From NCBI GenBank assembly GCA_003552745.1, contig PUOG01000297.1, positions 1-16,268 on the forward strand: a DNA stretch of 16,268 nucleotides, read 5' to 3'. The translations under genes and the position numbers were made by a program. Under the pieces are notes generated by a model that saw nothing but the letters and a program-made list of their open reading frames with translations, had not been told where the DNA came from and did not search any database. The first letter of the stretch is position 1. Each line of letters starts with the position of its first letter. This DNA comes from Spirochaetaceae bacterium. GTDB lineage: Bacteria; Spirochaetota; Spirochaetia; DSM-27196; SKKC01. Below are positions 6,414-13,757 of this stretch, in pieces.

Positions 6414-7703
6414 ATGACATCGAAAGAGCTGCTCACACAGATCAGCGAACGGGGAATCTCGGTCGACACCGATGGAGGGCGAACCGTTCTTCACGGCGAG
6501 AATACCGGAACGCGGAAACCGAACGGACCGCTCGCCGGAAAGCGAATCGGATTGCTCGTCGCACCGGAGTTCAGCGACTTCCAGGCGTACTACCTGGTCG
6601 AGTATCTCAGCGAGCTCGGCGGAACGGTTCAGTTCATCGGCGCCGAAGGTTCCTACTGGAAGTACACCCGACCGACCGATCCGAACAAGGGGCTGCAGGG
6701 GATGTGGGGCATGAGCCTTACCCCGGTTCCTGTGCTCGGCGAATCACGCTGCACCTACGTGAAACTCGATGAGGCGAAGCCTGCCGATTACGATGCCATC
6801 GTCACCCTCGGCGGTCATTCGGCGGACATTCTTACCACAACCGAACCCGCCCTCACCTTCCTCTCCGAGGCGGCGAAGGCGGATGTCGTCCTCGGTGCGA
6901 TCGGCGAGGGAACGCTGCCGCTGATCTGGCAGCGGATCGTCGAAGGCCGCAAGTGCACCGGAAACAACATCGTCTCCTACATGCTTCGCCGCCTCGGCGA
7001 GTTCATCGACGAACCGGTGGTGCGCGACGGCTCGCTCATCACCTGCCGCGACACCGAGCACTGCGGCGAGTTCGTCCGCGAGATCGCCCGCCACTTCAGC
7101 CCCGAATACAAGGACCCGTACGCCGGCTGCCTGTCGGGCAAGCGGGTGGTCGTGATCGCCGGAGAGGACTTCGAGGACATCGAGCTCGTCGTGCCGGTGC
7201 TCGAGCTGCTCCACCGCGGGGCCGAGCTGACTCTGGCAACCTTCCCCGCCCCGATGCGCGCCCGCCCGCCGCTTCTCGGTCTCGATGTGGTCATGGGCAA
7301 CTTCGGCGTCTCCGTACCGCTCCAGGATGTTCCCGGCGACCGTTACCGGATTGCACCGCTCTCATCGATCGATTCGGCCGATTTCGACATCGTGATGATC
7401 CCCGGCGCCTTCTGCCCGTGGAACATGGTGGCCGCCGGATCGCCGATCCAGTGGCTGAAGAAGGTACATGGTGATGGTAAGCTCATCGCCGCCATCTGCC
7501 ACGGAGCGATACCGCTTTCGGCCGCCGACATCGTGGAAGGGAAGGTCATCGCCGGCGTCGGCGCCTGCCGCGACCACGTCGCGATCATGGGCGGCGAGTT
7601 CAGGGCGGATGCCTCCGCGGTCGTCGACGGACAGCTGGTCACCGGACGGGTGCCGCCGGATGTGCCTGAGTTCCTCGACGCGATGACATTGGCGTTGATG
7701 TAG
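6414..7703 (+). CDS. tandem DJ-1/PfpI domain protein, first domain degenerate
   Basis: A 429-residue protein with two copies of the DJ-1/PfpI (class I glutamine-amidotransferase-like) fold. Copy 1 covers about 42-228 (GKRIGLLVAPEFSDFQ; elbow region GAIGEGTLP at 161-169). Copy 2 covers about 241-429 (GKRVVVIAGEDFEDIE; elbow AAICHGA at 359-365 with the nucleophile Cys362 and His363). In copy 1 the Cys-His pair of the elbow is Gly164-Glu165, so it cannot use the usual Cys chemistry, while copy 2 keeps the Glu and Cys signatures. Known family activities include glyoxalase III/deglycase, protease/chaperone and isonitrile hydratase; none can be assigned here. A strong GAGGAGGG (6399-6406) precedes the ATG. 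The Fe-ADH follows 40 bases later, consistent with one transcript and a possible role in removing reactive carbonyls (inference). Confidence 0.85.
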   Translation: MTSKELLTQISERGISVDTDGGRTVLHGENTGTRKPNGPLAGKRIGLLVAPEFSDFQAYYLVEYLSELGGTVQFIGAEGSYWKYTRPTDPNKGLQGMWGMSLTPVPVLGESRCTYVKLDEAKPADYDAIVTLGGHSADILTTTEPALTFLSEAAKADVVLGAIGEGTLPLIWQRIVEGRKCTGNNIVSYMLRRLGEFIDEPVVRDGSLITCRDTEHCGEFVREIARHFSPEYKDPYAGCLSGKRVVVIAGEDFEDIELVVPVLELLHRGAELTLATFPAPMRARPPLLGLDVVMGNFGVSVPLQDVPGDRYRIAPLSSIDSADFDIVMIPGAFCPWNMVAAGSPIQWLKKVHGDGKLIAAICHGAIPLSAADIVEGKVIAGVGACRDHVAIMGGEFRADASAVVDGQLVTGRVPPDVPEFLDAMTLALM

Positions 7704-7743
7704 TCCAGAATAAGCTACTGAATACAAGCTAAGGAGTATCACA

Positions 7744-8919
7744 GTGGAGAACTTTACGTTCTATAGTCCGACCGAGTTCGTGTTCGGAAAGGACACCGAG
7801 AAGGAAGTGGGAGAGCTACTTCTCAAAAGCGGCGCGAAGAAGGTCTTCCTTCACTACGGCGGCGGCTCGATCAAGAAAACCGGTCTGTACGACCGCGTCA
7901 CGGCAAGTCTGAAGGAAAAAGGGATCGATTTCGTAGAGCTCGGCGGAGCGAAGCCGAACCCGGTCGATTCACTCGTCTACGAAGGGATCGAGCTCTGTCG
8001 GAACGAGAGTTGCGATTTCGTTCTCGCGGTCGGAGCCGGGTCGGCGATCGATTCGGCGAAGGCGATCGCCGCGGGAGTGAAGTACGACGGCGATTTCTGG
8101 GATTTCTTCGACCAAAAGGCAACCATCGAGGATGCCCTGCCGGTCGGCGTCGTGCTCACCCTGCCGGCCGCCGGTAGCGAAGGCTCGGTCGCCACGGTTA
8201 TTACCAAGGAAGACGAAGGGCTGAAACGCGGTCTGGGCTCCGATCTCCTGCGGCCGAGATTTTCCATCATCAACCCTGAACTGACCTATACACTGCCGCC
8301 GTGGCAGACGGCCGCGGGTGTCGTCGATATGATATCGCACATCCTGGAACGCTACATTTCGAAGAGTGAGGACGTCATCCTGACCGATCGTCTCTGCGAG
8401 GCGACTCTGATCTCGATTATGGAGGCGGCGCGCAAGGTCACGAATGATCCGGAGAACTACGAAGCGCGTGCGACCATCTGCTGGGCGGGGACCATCGCCC
8501 ACAACGGCATCCTCGGTGTCGGCCGCCGGGAGGAGTGGACAACCCACGGGCTGGAACACGAGCTGAGCGCCCTCTACGACATGACCCACGGCGCCGGGCT
8601 CGCGGTCTTGTTCCCGGCGTATATGGAATACACGCTCGATGAAGACGTTGAGCGCTATTACCGCCTGGCCACACAGGCCTTCGGTGTGCCCGAGAACCAC
8701 TACGACAAGAAGAGCGTCGCGCTCGAAGGCATCAAGCGGCTCAAAGACTTCTTCCGCGAAATCGGCATGCCGGTCACCATGCACGAAGCAAACGCCAAAG
8801 AAGAGGACATTCCGAAACTCCTCGAGACTCTCGAGAAGAATCAGGGACGGAAGTTCGGCTCCTTCAAGAAGCTCAATCTGAAGGATGCGCGAAAGATCTA
8901 CGAGATGGCGTGCGCGTAG
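7744..8919 (+). CDS. iron-containing alcohol dehydrogenase (BdhA/YqhD-like)
   Basis: A 391-residue group III (iron-dependent) alcohol dehydrogenase. The N-terminal nucleotide domain has YGGGSIKKTGLYD (38-50) and GAGSAIDSAKAIA (97-109). The C-terminal helical domain supplies the metal ligands Asp195 and His199 (in GVVDMISHILERY), His268 (in TTHGLEHELSALYD) and His282 (in MTHGAGLAVLFP). The overall pattern is closest to the butanol dehydrogenase/YqhD branch, which mainly reduces aldehydes with NADPH. The GTG start is supported by AAGGAG at 7731-7736, seven bases upstream. It probably shares a transcript with the DJ-1 gene before it. Likely roles are reduction of short-chain or sugar-derived aldehydes, fermentation or redox balance. 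The family is sure; substrate and cofactor choice are not. Confidence 0.93.
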   Translation: MENFTFYSPTEFVFGKDTEKEVGELLLKSGAKKVFLHYGGGSIKKTGLYDRVTASLKEKGIDFVELGGAKPNPVDSLVYEGIELCRNESCDFVLAVGAGSAIDSAKAIAAGVKYDGDFWDFFDQKATIEDALPVGVVLTLPAAGSEGSVATVITKEDEGLKRGLGSDLLRPRFSIINPELTYTLPPWQTAAGVVDMISHILERYISKSEDVILTDRLCEATLISIMEAARKVTNDPENYEARATICWAGTIAHNGILGVGRREEWTTHGLEHELSALYDMTHGAGLAVLFPAYMEYTLDEDVERYYRLATQAFGVPENHYDKKSVALEGIKRLKDFFREIGMPVTMHEANAKEEDIPKLLETLEKNQGRKFGSFKKLNLKDARKIYEMACA

Positions 8920-8982
8920 CTTTGATATTGATGTAAACGCCGCCCTGCGGACATTGTGCCCTGTCGCACGATGCACGCGGGG

Positions 8983-9081
8983 CGGGTCACCTTCCCAACG
9001 GTCCCCATCATCATCTTCGTTATCCTCATGCAGCGCGACTTAATCGAGGGATTGACCGTGGAAGCGCTCAAGAGCTCTTGA
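8983..9081 (+). pseudogene. remnant C-terminus of a sugar ABC-transporter permease (MalG type)
   Basis: In the spacer after the Fe-ADH, one frame reads FPTVPIIIFVILMQRDL followed by IEGLTVEALKSS and a TGA at 9079-9081. This is the hallmark end of the CUT1 family inner-membrane permease (MalG/UgpE type): a last membrane helix, then Q-R-x-x-x-x-G-L-T-x-x-A-x-K and the stop. Nothing upstream in the same frame continues the family: the frame has a stop at 8929-8931 and unrelated residues up to about 8982. The rest of the gene is therefore gone and only about 33 codons survive. It implies that a carbohydrate ABC-transporter operon once ended here, next to the GH3 gene that would have used the imported sugar. 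Confidence 0.65.
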
Positions 9082-9113
9082 CCGCCCATCTGCTCCGGGC
9101 TTGAGATGGAAGG

Positions 9114-11237
9114 ATGAATAGCGAAAACACCATTAGCACGAAGGTCGAACAGACAATTGCCGAGCTGTCGCTCTCCGAGAAGATCTCGGCGCTCTCGGGT
9201 GCGTTCACACAGGAAGAGCTTTTCGAGAAGAGCTCGGAGGTGGTGAACGGCGAGAAGCTCTTCCACTACAACCTGATTCCGTATCCGACCGGACGCGTGG
9301 CGCCGCTCGACCTCCAGCCGGTACGATTCGTCGACGGACCGCGAGGTGCGGTGTGCGGCAACTCCACCTGCTTCCCGGTGTCGATGGCGCGTGGGGCGAG
9401 CTTCGACCCCGATCTGGAGGCGCGCATCGGAGAGGCGATCGGCCGCGAGATCCGGGCCGCTGGTGGAAACTACTTCGGCGGAGTATGCATCAACATCCTC
9501 AGACATCCTGCCGCAGGCCGCGCGCAGGAAACCTACGGCGAGGATATGCACCACCTCGGCGAGATGGGTGCAGCGCTCGTTCGCGGCGTTCAGCGCCACA
9601 ATGTGATGGCGTGCGTGAAACACTACGCGTGCAACAACATCGAAAACTCCCGTTTCGATGTGAGCGTCGAGCTCGACGATCGCACGCTCCACGAGATCTA
9701 CCTGCCGCACTTCAAGCGCTGTGTCGATGAAGACGCGGCCTCGATCATGGGCGCCTACAATCGTGTGCGCGGCGACCAGTGCTGCGAAAGCGCGCTCCTG
9801 CTTCAGAAGATTCTGCGGGAGATGTGGGGGTTCGACGGTTTCACGATTTCCGACTTTTTCATGGGGGTGCGAAGTGCGGTCAAGGCGATAAACGCCGGAC
9901 TCGATATCGAGATGCCGTGCCGCATGCACTACGTTGCCGATCTCGATGGTGCCGTGCAGCGCGGTGAGGTCGACGAGGCGACGATAGACGAATCGTTGCG
10001 TCGCATTCTTCGTACCGCACTTCGATACGAGCTCGCCGATGATCCGGAAGATTACTCGCCGGGCATAGTCTGCAGCCGTGAGCATGTCGCGCTCGCCCGC
10101 GAGGCGGCGCAGAAGAGCATGGTGCTGCTTCGCAACGAGCAGGCAGGCGGGAAGCCGGCGCTTCCCATCAACCTTGAGTCCGTCACGAAGCTCGCCCTCG
10201 TCGGACAGCTCGCCGACGTCGAGAACATCGGCGACCACGGCAGCAGCCGCGTCTATCCGCCGTACATCGTCACGCCGAAACAGGGGATCTCCGAGCGGCT
10301 GAAGGAGCGCGGCGTCGAGCTCGCCACGGCGTTCGACAATGACGATGTCGCCGCAGCCAAGCGGGCGGCTACCGGCGCCGATGCGGCTATCGTCGTTGCC
10401 GGGTGCACGCACTCCGACGAAGGGGAATACATCCCCACCGATCTGCTCAGCGAAGACCAGAAGGCCGAGGCAGGCGATCGCGGTTTCCTCGGCGGCGACC
10501 GGGAGTCGCTGCGACTGAAGCCCGATGAGATCGAGCTGATCCGTGCGGTCGCCGAGGTAAATGACCGCGTGATCGTCGTGCTCATCGGAGGAAGCGCATT
10601 CATCCTCGAAGACGTCATCGAGCAGGTGCAGGCGATCGTCTTCGCATGGTATCCGGGCATGGAGGGCGGCAACGCGATAGCCGATACACTGTTCGGCGAT
10701 TACAACCCCGGAGGCAAACTGCCGTTCACGATTCCCACGACCGAGGAGCATCTCGCCTACTTTTCGAACGAAGTCGATGAGATCGACTACGACTACTACC
10801 ACGGCTATATGCTCGTCGACAAAGAGGGCGTACAGCCGCGCTACCCGTTCGGCTTCGGACTGAGCTACTCGCACTTCGCCTACTCGAATGCGAGCGCTCA
10901 AATCGACGGTGAGGGCAAATCGGCGGTGCTCCGCGCCTCGGTCGACGTGGAGAACTCCGGTGAGCTCGCCGGCGACGATGTCGCACAGCTCTATATCGGC
11001 TTTGCCGGCTCGCCGGTCGAACGTCCGGCGAAAGTGCTTTCCGGCTTCTCGCGCGAGCACCTGAAACCGGGCGAGCGCCGCACGGTTCGCTTCGAAGTAC
11101 CGCTTTCGCGGCTCGGCTACTTTGATGCCGGGCGCGGAGAGTTCACCGACGGCCCGGAGTGTTCGGAGCTCACGGTGTCACTCGGCAACAGCAGCGCCGC
11201 CGGCGATCTGCAGTCGGTCAGCGTTTCGATTCGGTGA
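9114..11237 (+). CDS. GH3 family beta-glycosidase (beta-glucosidase/beta-xylosidase type)
   Basis: A 707-residue three-domain GH3 enzyme. The barrel domain (about 1-305) has RFVDGPRG (71-78), the substrate-binding KHY (169-171) and the nucleophile in GFTISDFF (Asp247), with INAGLDIEMP (259-268). The alpha/beta sandwich (about 320-545) has AQKSMVLLRN, VVAGCTHSDEGE (427-438) and GDRESLRL (461-468), where the family places the acid/base Glu. About 20 residues are inserted between these two last motifs. YPFGFGLSYSHF (577-588) leads into the C-terminal fibronectin III-like domain (about 595-707). There is no signal peptide, so it is cytoplasmic and would act on imported oligosaccharides, perhaps the products of the GH10. 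The ATG at 9114 has GGAAGG directly against it, unusually close. The 3' end overlaps nagA by 20 bases, convergently. It is not NagZ-like; the exact sugar is unknown. Confidence 0.9.
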   Translation: MNSENTISTKVEQTIAELSLSEKISALSGAFTQEELFEKSSEVVNGEKLFHYNLIPYPTGRVAPLDLQPVRFVDGPRGAVCGNSTCFPVSMARGASFDPDLEARIGEAIGREIRAAGGNYFGGVCINILRHPAAGRAQETYGEDMHHLGEMGAALVRGVQRHNVMACVKHYACNNIENSRFDVSVELDDRTLHEIYLPHFKRCVDEDAASIMGAYNRVRGDQCCESALLLQKILREMWGFDGFTISDFFMGVRSAVKAINAGLDIEMPCRMHYVADLDGAVQRGEVDEATIDESLRRILRTALRYELADDPEDYSPGIVCSREHVALAREAAQKSMVLLRNEQAGGKPALPINLESVTKLALVGQLADVENIGDHGSSRVYPPYIVTPKQGISERLKERGVELATAFDNDDVAAAKRAATGADAAIVVAGCTHSDEGEYIPTDLLSEDQKAEAGDRGFLGGDRESLRLKPDEIELIRAVAEVNDRVIVVLIGGSAFILEDVIEQVQAIVFAWYPGMEGGNAIADTLFGDYNPGGKLPFTIPTTEEHLAYFSNEVDEIDYDYYHGYMLVDKEGVQPRYPFGFGLSYSHFAYSNASAQIDGEGKSAVLRASVDVENSGELAGDDVAQLYIGFAGSPVERPAKVLSGFSREHLKPGERRTVRFEVPLSRLGYFDAGRGEFTDGPECSELTVSLGNSSAAGDLQSVSVSIR

Positions 11238-12414
11238 TTGTGGGGGCGGAGTAGACGACCGAACCGTTGGCGATCGTCTCGAGGATCTGCAGCCGGTCGC
11301 CCGCCCCCGAGTACCGGAACACGGTGAGATTCGCCGGCTCGCCGGCTCGCAGCGCGCTCGTTACGGAGGTGAGCCCGAGATAGCGGGCCGGATTCTCGCT
11401 GCACAGTCGTATCGCCTCGCCGAGCGGAACACCGGTGCAGCGATGGAAGTGTGCGATCGACCAGTCGAGCAGATGCGCGGCGCCGGCGAGCATCGACGTG
11501 CCGGGGAGGCCGAGATGGCCATCGAGGAAGACCTCGACCTCGATATTTCCCCACTGGTAGATGCCCGGATCGTAGCCGCCGAGGAGCGCGGCGTCGCTGA
11601 CAAGAATCAGACGCGAAAGCCCCTTCGCCCGCGCAAACACCTTCAGCACCGCCGGAGGCAGGTGGTAACCGTCGCTGATAATGCTCGCCCAGAGCTCGTC
11701 GGCAGCGAGCTGCTCCCAGATATAGTTGTCTAATCGCGGAATACTGGCGTGGCTACCGTTTCCGAGATGGGTCGAAAGAGATGCTCCCGCCTGAACGGCA
11801 CGGCGGATCTGCTGCGGTGTCGCGGCGGTGTGGCCGATCGCTACCCGAACCCCTTCACTGCTTAAGCGCTCGATGAACGCAATCGCGCCTTTTCGCTCCG
11901 GCGCGAGCGTCACGATGCGAATCCGGTTTTCGCTCGCTGCCTGCCACTCCGCGAACTCGCTGTAGTCGGGGTCACGAACGTAGGAGGCGTCGTGCGCGCC
12001 GCGCGGACCATCTTCCGACGAGATATAGGGGCCCTCGATATGAATACCGGGGACGGCGCTCGCCAACTCGGAGTTTCGCTCACATGCCCGAGCCATCACC
12101 TCCAGATTCCTCAGCAGCCGATCCCGGGGCGACGTAACGATCGTCGCTACGTGCTGTGTAGTCCCCGATGCGGCGAGACAGCGCCGAATCGAGTCGAGGT
12201 GCTCGTCGCAGAGGTCGTCGAGACTGTAATCGCTTCCGCGGTACCCATTCACCTGGATATCAAAAAAGCCGGGGCTCACGAAGGGAAGATCGCGGTCACC
12301 GCTCGGGGTGAGCTCGGCAACGCGTGAAATCGTGCCACCTTCGATCGATATCTCGAGCTCGCGTCCGGTGAATACCGAGACACCGCGCACGCGCTTTTCG
12401 CCGGTTTCGTTCAT
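11218..12414 (-). CDS. nagA: N-acetylglucosamine-6-phosphate deacetylase
   Basis: A 398-residue amidohydrolase that converts GlcNAc-6-phosphate to glucosamine-6-phosphate and acetate in the cytoplasm. SPGFFDIQVNG (47-57) is the NagA form of the first metal motif. HIEGPY (125-130) holds the metal ligand Glu127, IGHTAA (193-198) His195, STHLGNG (214-220) His216, and LVSDA (271-275) the catalytic Asp274. The ATG at 12414 is chosen over a longer reading because AGAAGG lies ten bases upstream and family similarity starts just after it. The last NPARYLGL (341-348) is also typical. It diverges from nagB across a 58-base gap, so the two could be controlled together from one operator region. Its product is the substrate of NagB. 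Confidence 0.93.
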   Translation of the reverse strand: MNETGEKRVRGVSVFTGRELEISIEGGTISRVAELTPSGDRDLPFVSPGFFDIQVNGYRGSDYSLDDLCDEHLDSIRRCLAASGTTQHVATIVTSPRDRLLRNLEVMARACERNSELASAVPGIHIEGPYISSEDGPRGAHDASYVRDPDYSEFAEWQAASENRIRIVTLAPERKGAIAFIERLSSEGVRVAIGHTAATPQQIRRAVQAGASLSTHLGNGSHASIPRLDNYIWEQLAADELWASIISDGYHLPPAVLKVFARAKGLSRLILVSDAALLGGYDPGIYQWGNIEVEVFLDGHLGLPGTSMLAGAAHLLDWSIAHFHRCTGVPLGEAIRLCSENPARYLGLTSVTSALRAGEPANLTVFRYSGAGDRLQILETIANGSVVYSAPTITESKR

Positions 12415-12472
12415 TGCGCTCGCCTTCTCATTACTAACACGATATGGTATCAACCGGAAGTCGGGAGAAGTT
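12415..12472. promoter_or_regulatory. divergent nagA/nagB control region
   Basis: This 58-base gap must hold both promoters unless one gene is driven from elsewhere. The 11-bp dyad GATA-TGG-TATC (12441-12451) lies at its centre. For nagB, TTCTCA (12425-12430), a 17-base spacer and TATCAA (12448-12453) with a TG before it form a possible promoter. For nagA, TTGATA on the minus strand (12453-12448) could be a -35, but no good -10 follows at the right distance. GGGAGAAG (12463-12470) is the nagB ribosome site. Regulator unknown. Confidence 0.35.
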
Positions 12473-13216
12473 ATGCAGATACAGATCGAGTCAAACGCGG
12501 AGACGGCGGGGCGTGCCGCAGCCGAAGCAGCGGCCGAGGTCATGCGCAACCTCCTGTCACGTCAGCAAACGGTTCGTTTCGTCGCGGCGACCGGAGCGTC
12601 GCAGTTCGAGTTCCTGCACCATCTCTGCGAGGCGCCCGGCATAGAATGGAGTCGAACGGAGATGTTCCATCTCGACGAGTATGTCGGCATTCCCGAATCG
12701 CATCCGGCAAGCTTCGTACGGTATCTGCGCGAGCGACTCGTCGATCGCGTCCAGCCGGGCGCGGCACACTTTCTTCGGGGAGATGCCGACGATCCGGAGG
12801 CCGAACGCCGCAGGCTTTCGCAGCTCATCGGCGCCGCACCGATCGACATCGCATTCGTGGGGATCGGAGAGAATGGGCACCTCGCCTTCAACGACCCGCC
12901 CGCCGACTTCGAGACTCGTGAACCGTACCTGATTCTCGAGCTCGACGAGCGGTGTCGCGCCCAACAGGTCGGAGAGGGATGGTTCGCCTCGGTAGCCGAG
13001 GTGCCTCCGAAAGCGTACACGATGTCGGTTCAGCAGATCCTCTCGAGTCGAGAGATCATCTGTACCGTTCCCAACCGGCGCAAGGCCGAAGCGGTGCGAA
13101 ACTGCCTGGCGGACGATGTCGAGGTGAGCCCGCAGTGGCCCGCATCCATTCTCAAGACACACCAGAGCTGCCGCGTGTTTCTCGACAAGGAGTCGGGGTC
13201 ATTGTTACCGCAGTAG
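12473..13216 (+). CDS. nagB: glucosamine-6-phosphate deaminase
   Basis: A 247-residue enzyme that converts glucosamine-6-phosphate to fructose-6-phosphate and ammonia, feeding glycolysis. FHLDEYVGIPESHPAS (65-80) contains the catalytic Asp68, and GIGENGHLAFNDPP (130-143) contains the ring-opening His136. Relative to E. coli NagB the position just before this GH is Asn instead of Asp and the later Glu is Asp, a variant I associate with other bacterial deaminase branches, so activity is likely but not proven. The ATG at 12473 is chosen because GGGAGAAG sits just upstream and homology begins there. The longer reading that starts at 12308 would run into nagA. A sulfatase pseudogene starts five bases after its stop, probably once part of the same operon. 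Confidence 0.9.
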   Translation: MQIQIESNAETAGRAAAEAAAEVMRNLLSRQQTVRFVAATGASQFEFLHHLCEAPGIEWSRTEMFHLDEYVGIPESHPASFVRYLRERLVDRVQPGAAHFLRGDADDPEAERRRLSQLIGAAPIDIAFVGIGENGHLAFNDPPADFETREPYLILELDERCRAQQVGEGWFASVAEVPPKAYTMSVQQILSSREIICTVPNRRKAEAVRNCLADDVEVSPQWPASILKTHQSCRVFLDKESGSLLPQ

Positions 13217-13220
13217 CCCC

Positions 13221-13743
13221 TTGAACTCGGTACTCTGGTACTGTACCGATCAGCAGCGCTGGGACACCGTTCGCGCCCTCGGGAATCCCCACATCAATAC
13301 CCCGAATCTCGATCGCCTCGTCGCCTCCGGCATGGCGTTCGATCGAGCGTACTGTCAAGCGCCGACCCTGCTCGAAGCTGTAGGTGTCGAGGTGCCGTCC
13401 GGCATGCAGGGCACCTCACTGTTGCCCATGCTCTCCGGCGCTGCCCCGTCGGACTATCACAAGCCACACGTGATCAGCGAATACTGGGATGCGGTAGTCC
13501 TTCCCGAGGGGACCTACCGAGGGATCACACGGTACGATGCGGTTCGACGGTCGCTACAAGAGCGTCGTATATCACGGCCATGGGCTCGGAGAGATCTATG
13601 ATCTGGAAAACGATCCGGGTGAATTCGAGAACTTGTGGGATGACCCGGCAGCACGTGAGCTGAAGGGGCGCCTTTTGCTCGAGCACCTGGACGCGATAGC
13701 CGCGGCCGGCGGTCCGGGACTCGAACGAAGCGAAGCGTACTGA
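13221..13743 (+). pseudogene. sulfatase (type I, alkaline-phosphatase fold), internally deleted and frameshifted
   Basis: The start matches type I sulfatases: VLWYCTDQQRWDTVRALGNP with the metal-binding DQQ, then NPHINTPNLDRL and AYCQAPT (to about 13371). In the family this is followed at once by the formylglycine motif C-x-P-S-R. Here it jumps to LLEAVGVEVPSGMQG, which belongs near the C-terminus (family: A-P-T-L-L-E-x-x-G). Several hundred residues, including the catalytic Cys, are missing with the frame kept. A second defect lies near 13521: the frame reads TYRGITRYDAV, while one base over it reads GSHGTMRFDGRYKSVVYHG, the expected ending, which runs to a stop at 13743 (ENDPGEFENLWDDP). 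TTG at 13221 is the probable old start. Position behind nagB suggests desulfation of sulfated amino sugars (inference). Not functional. Confidence 0.88.
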
Positions 13744-13757
13744 GAGAACGAGAGAGG

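Noticed and set aside
8898..11060. 720-codon minus-strand frame antisense to GH3
   Set aside because: GH3 on the plus strand has all catalytic motifs in order. The antisense product has no family pattern and is a codon-bias shadow.
11331..11352. Short repeat of the GCCGGCTC type
   Set aside because: It is inside nagA coding sequence (Ala-Gly-Glu-Pro-Ala codons) and is explained by codon use.
12308..12472. 55-residue extension of nagB
   Set aside because: It overlaps nagA coding sequence and lacks similarity; the ATG at 12473 has a good ribosome site.
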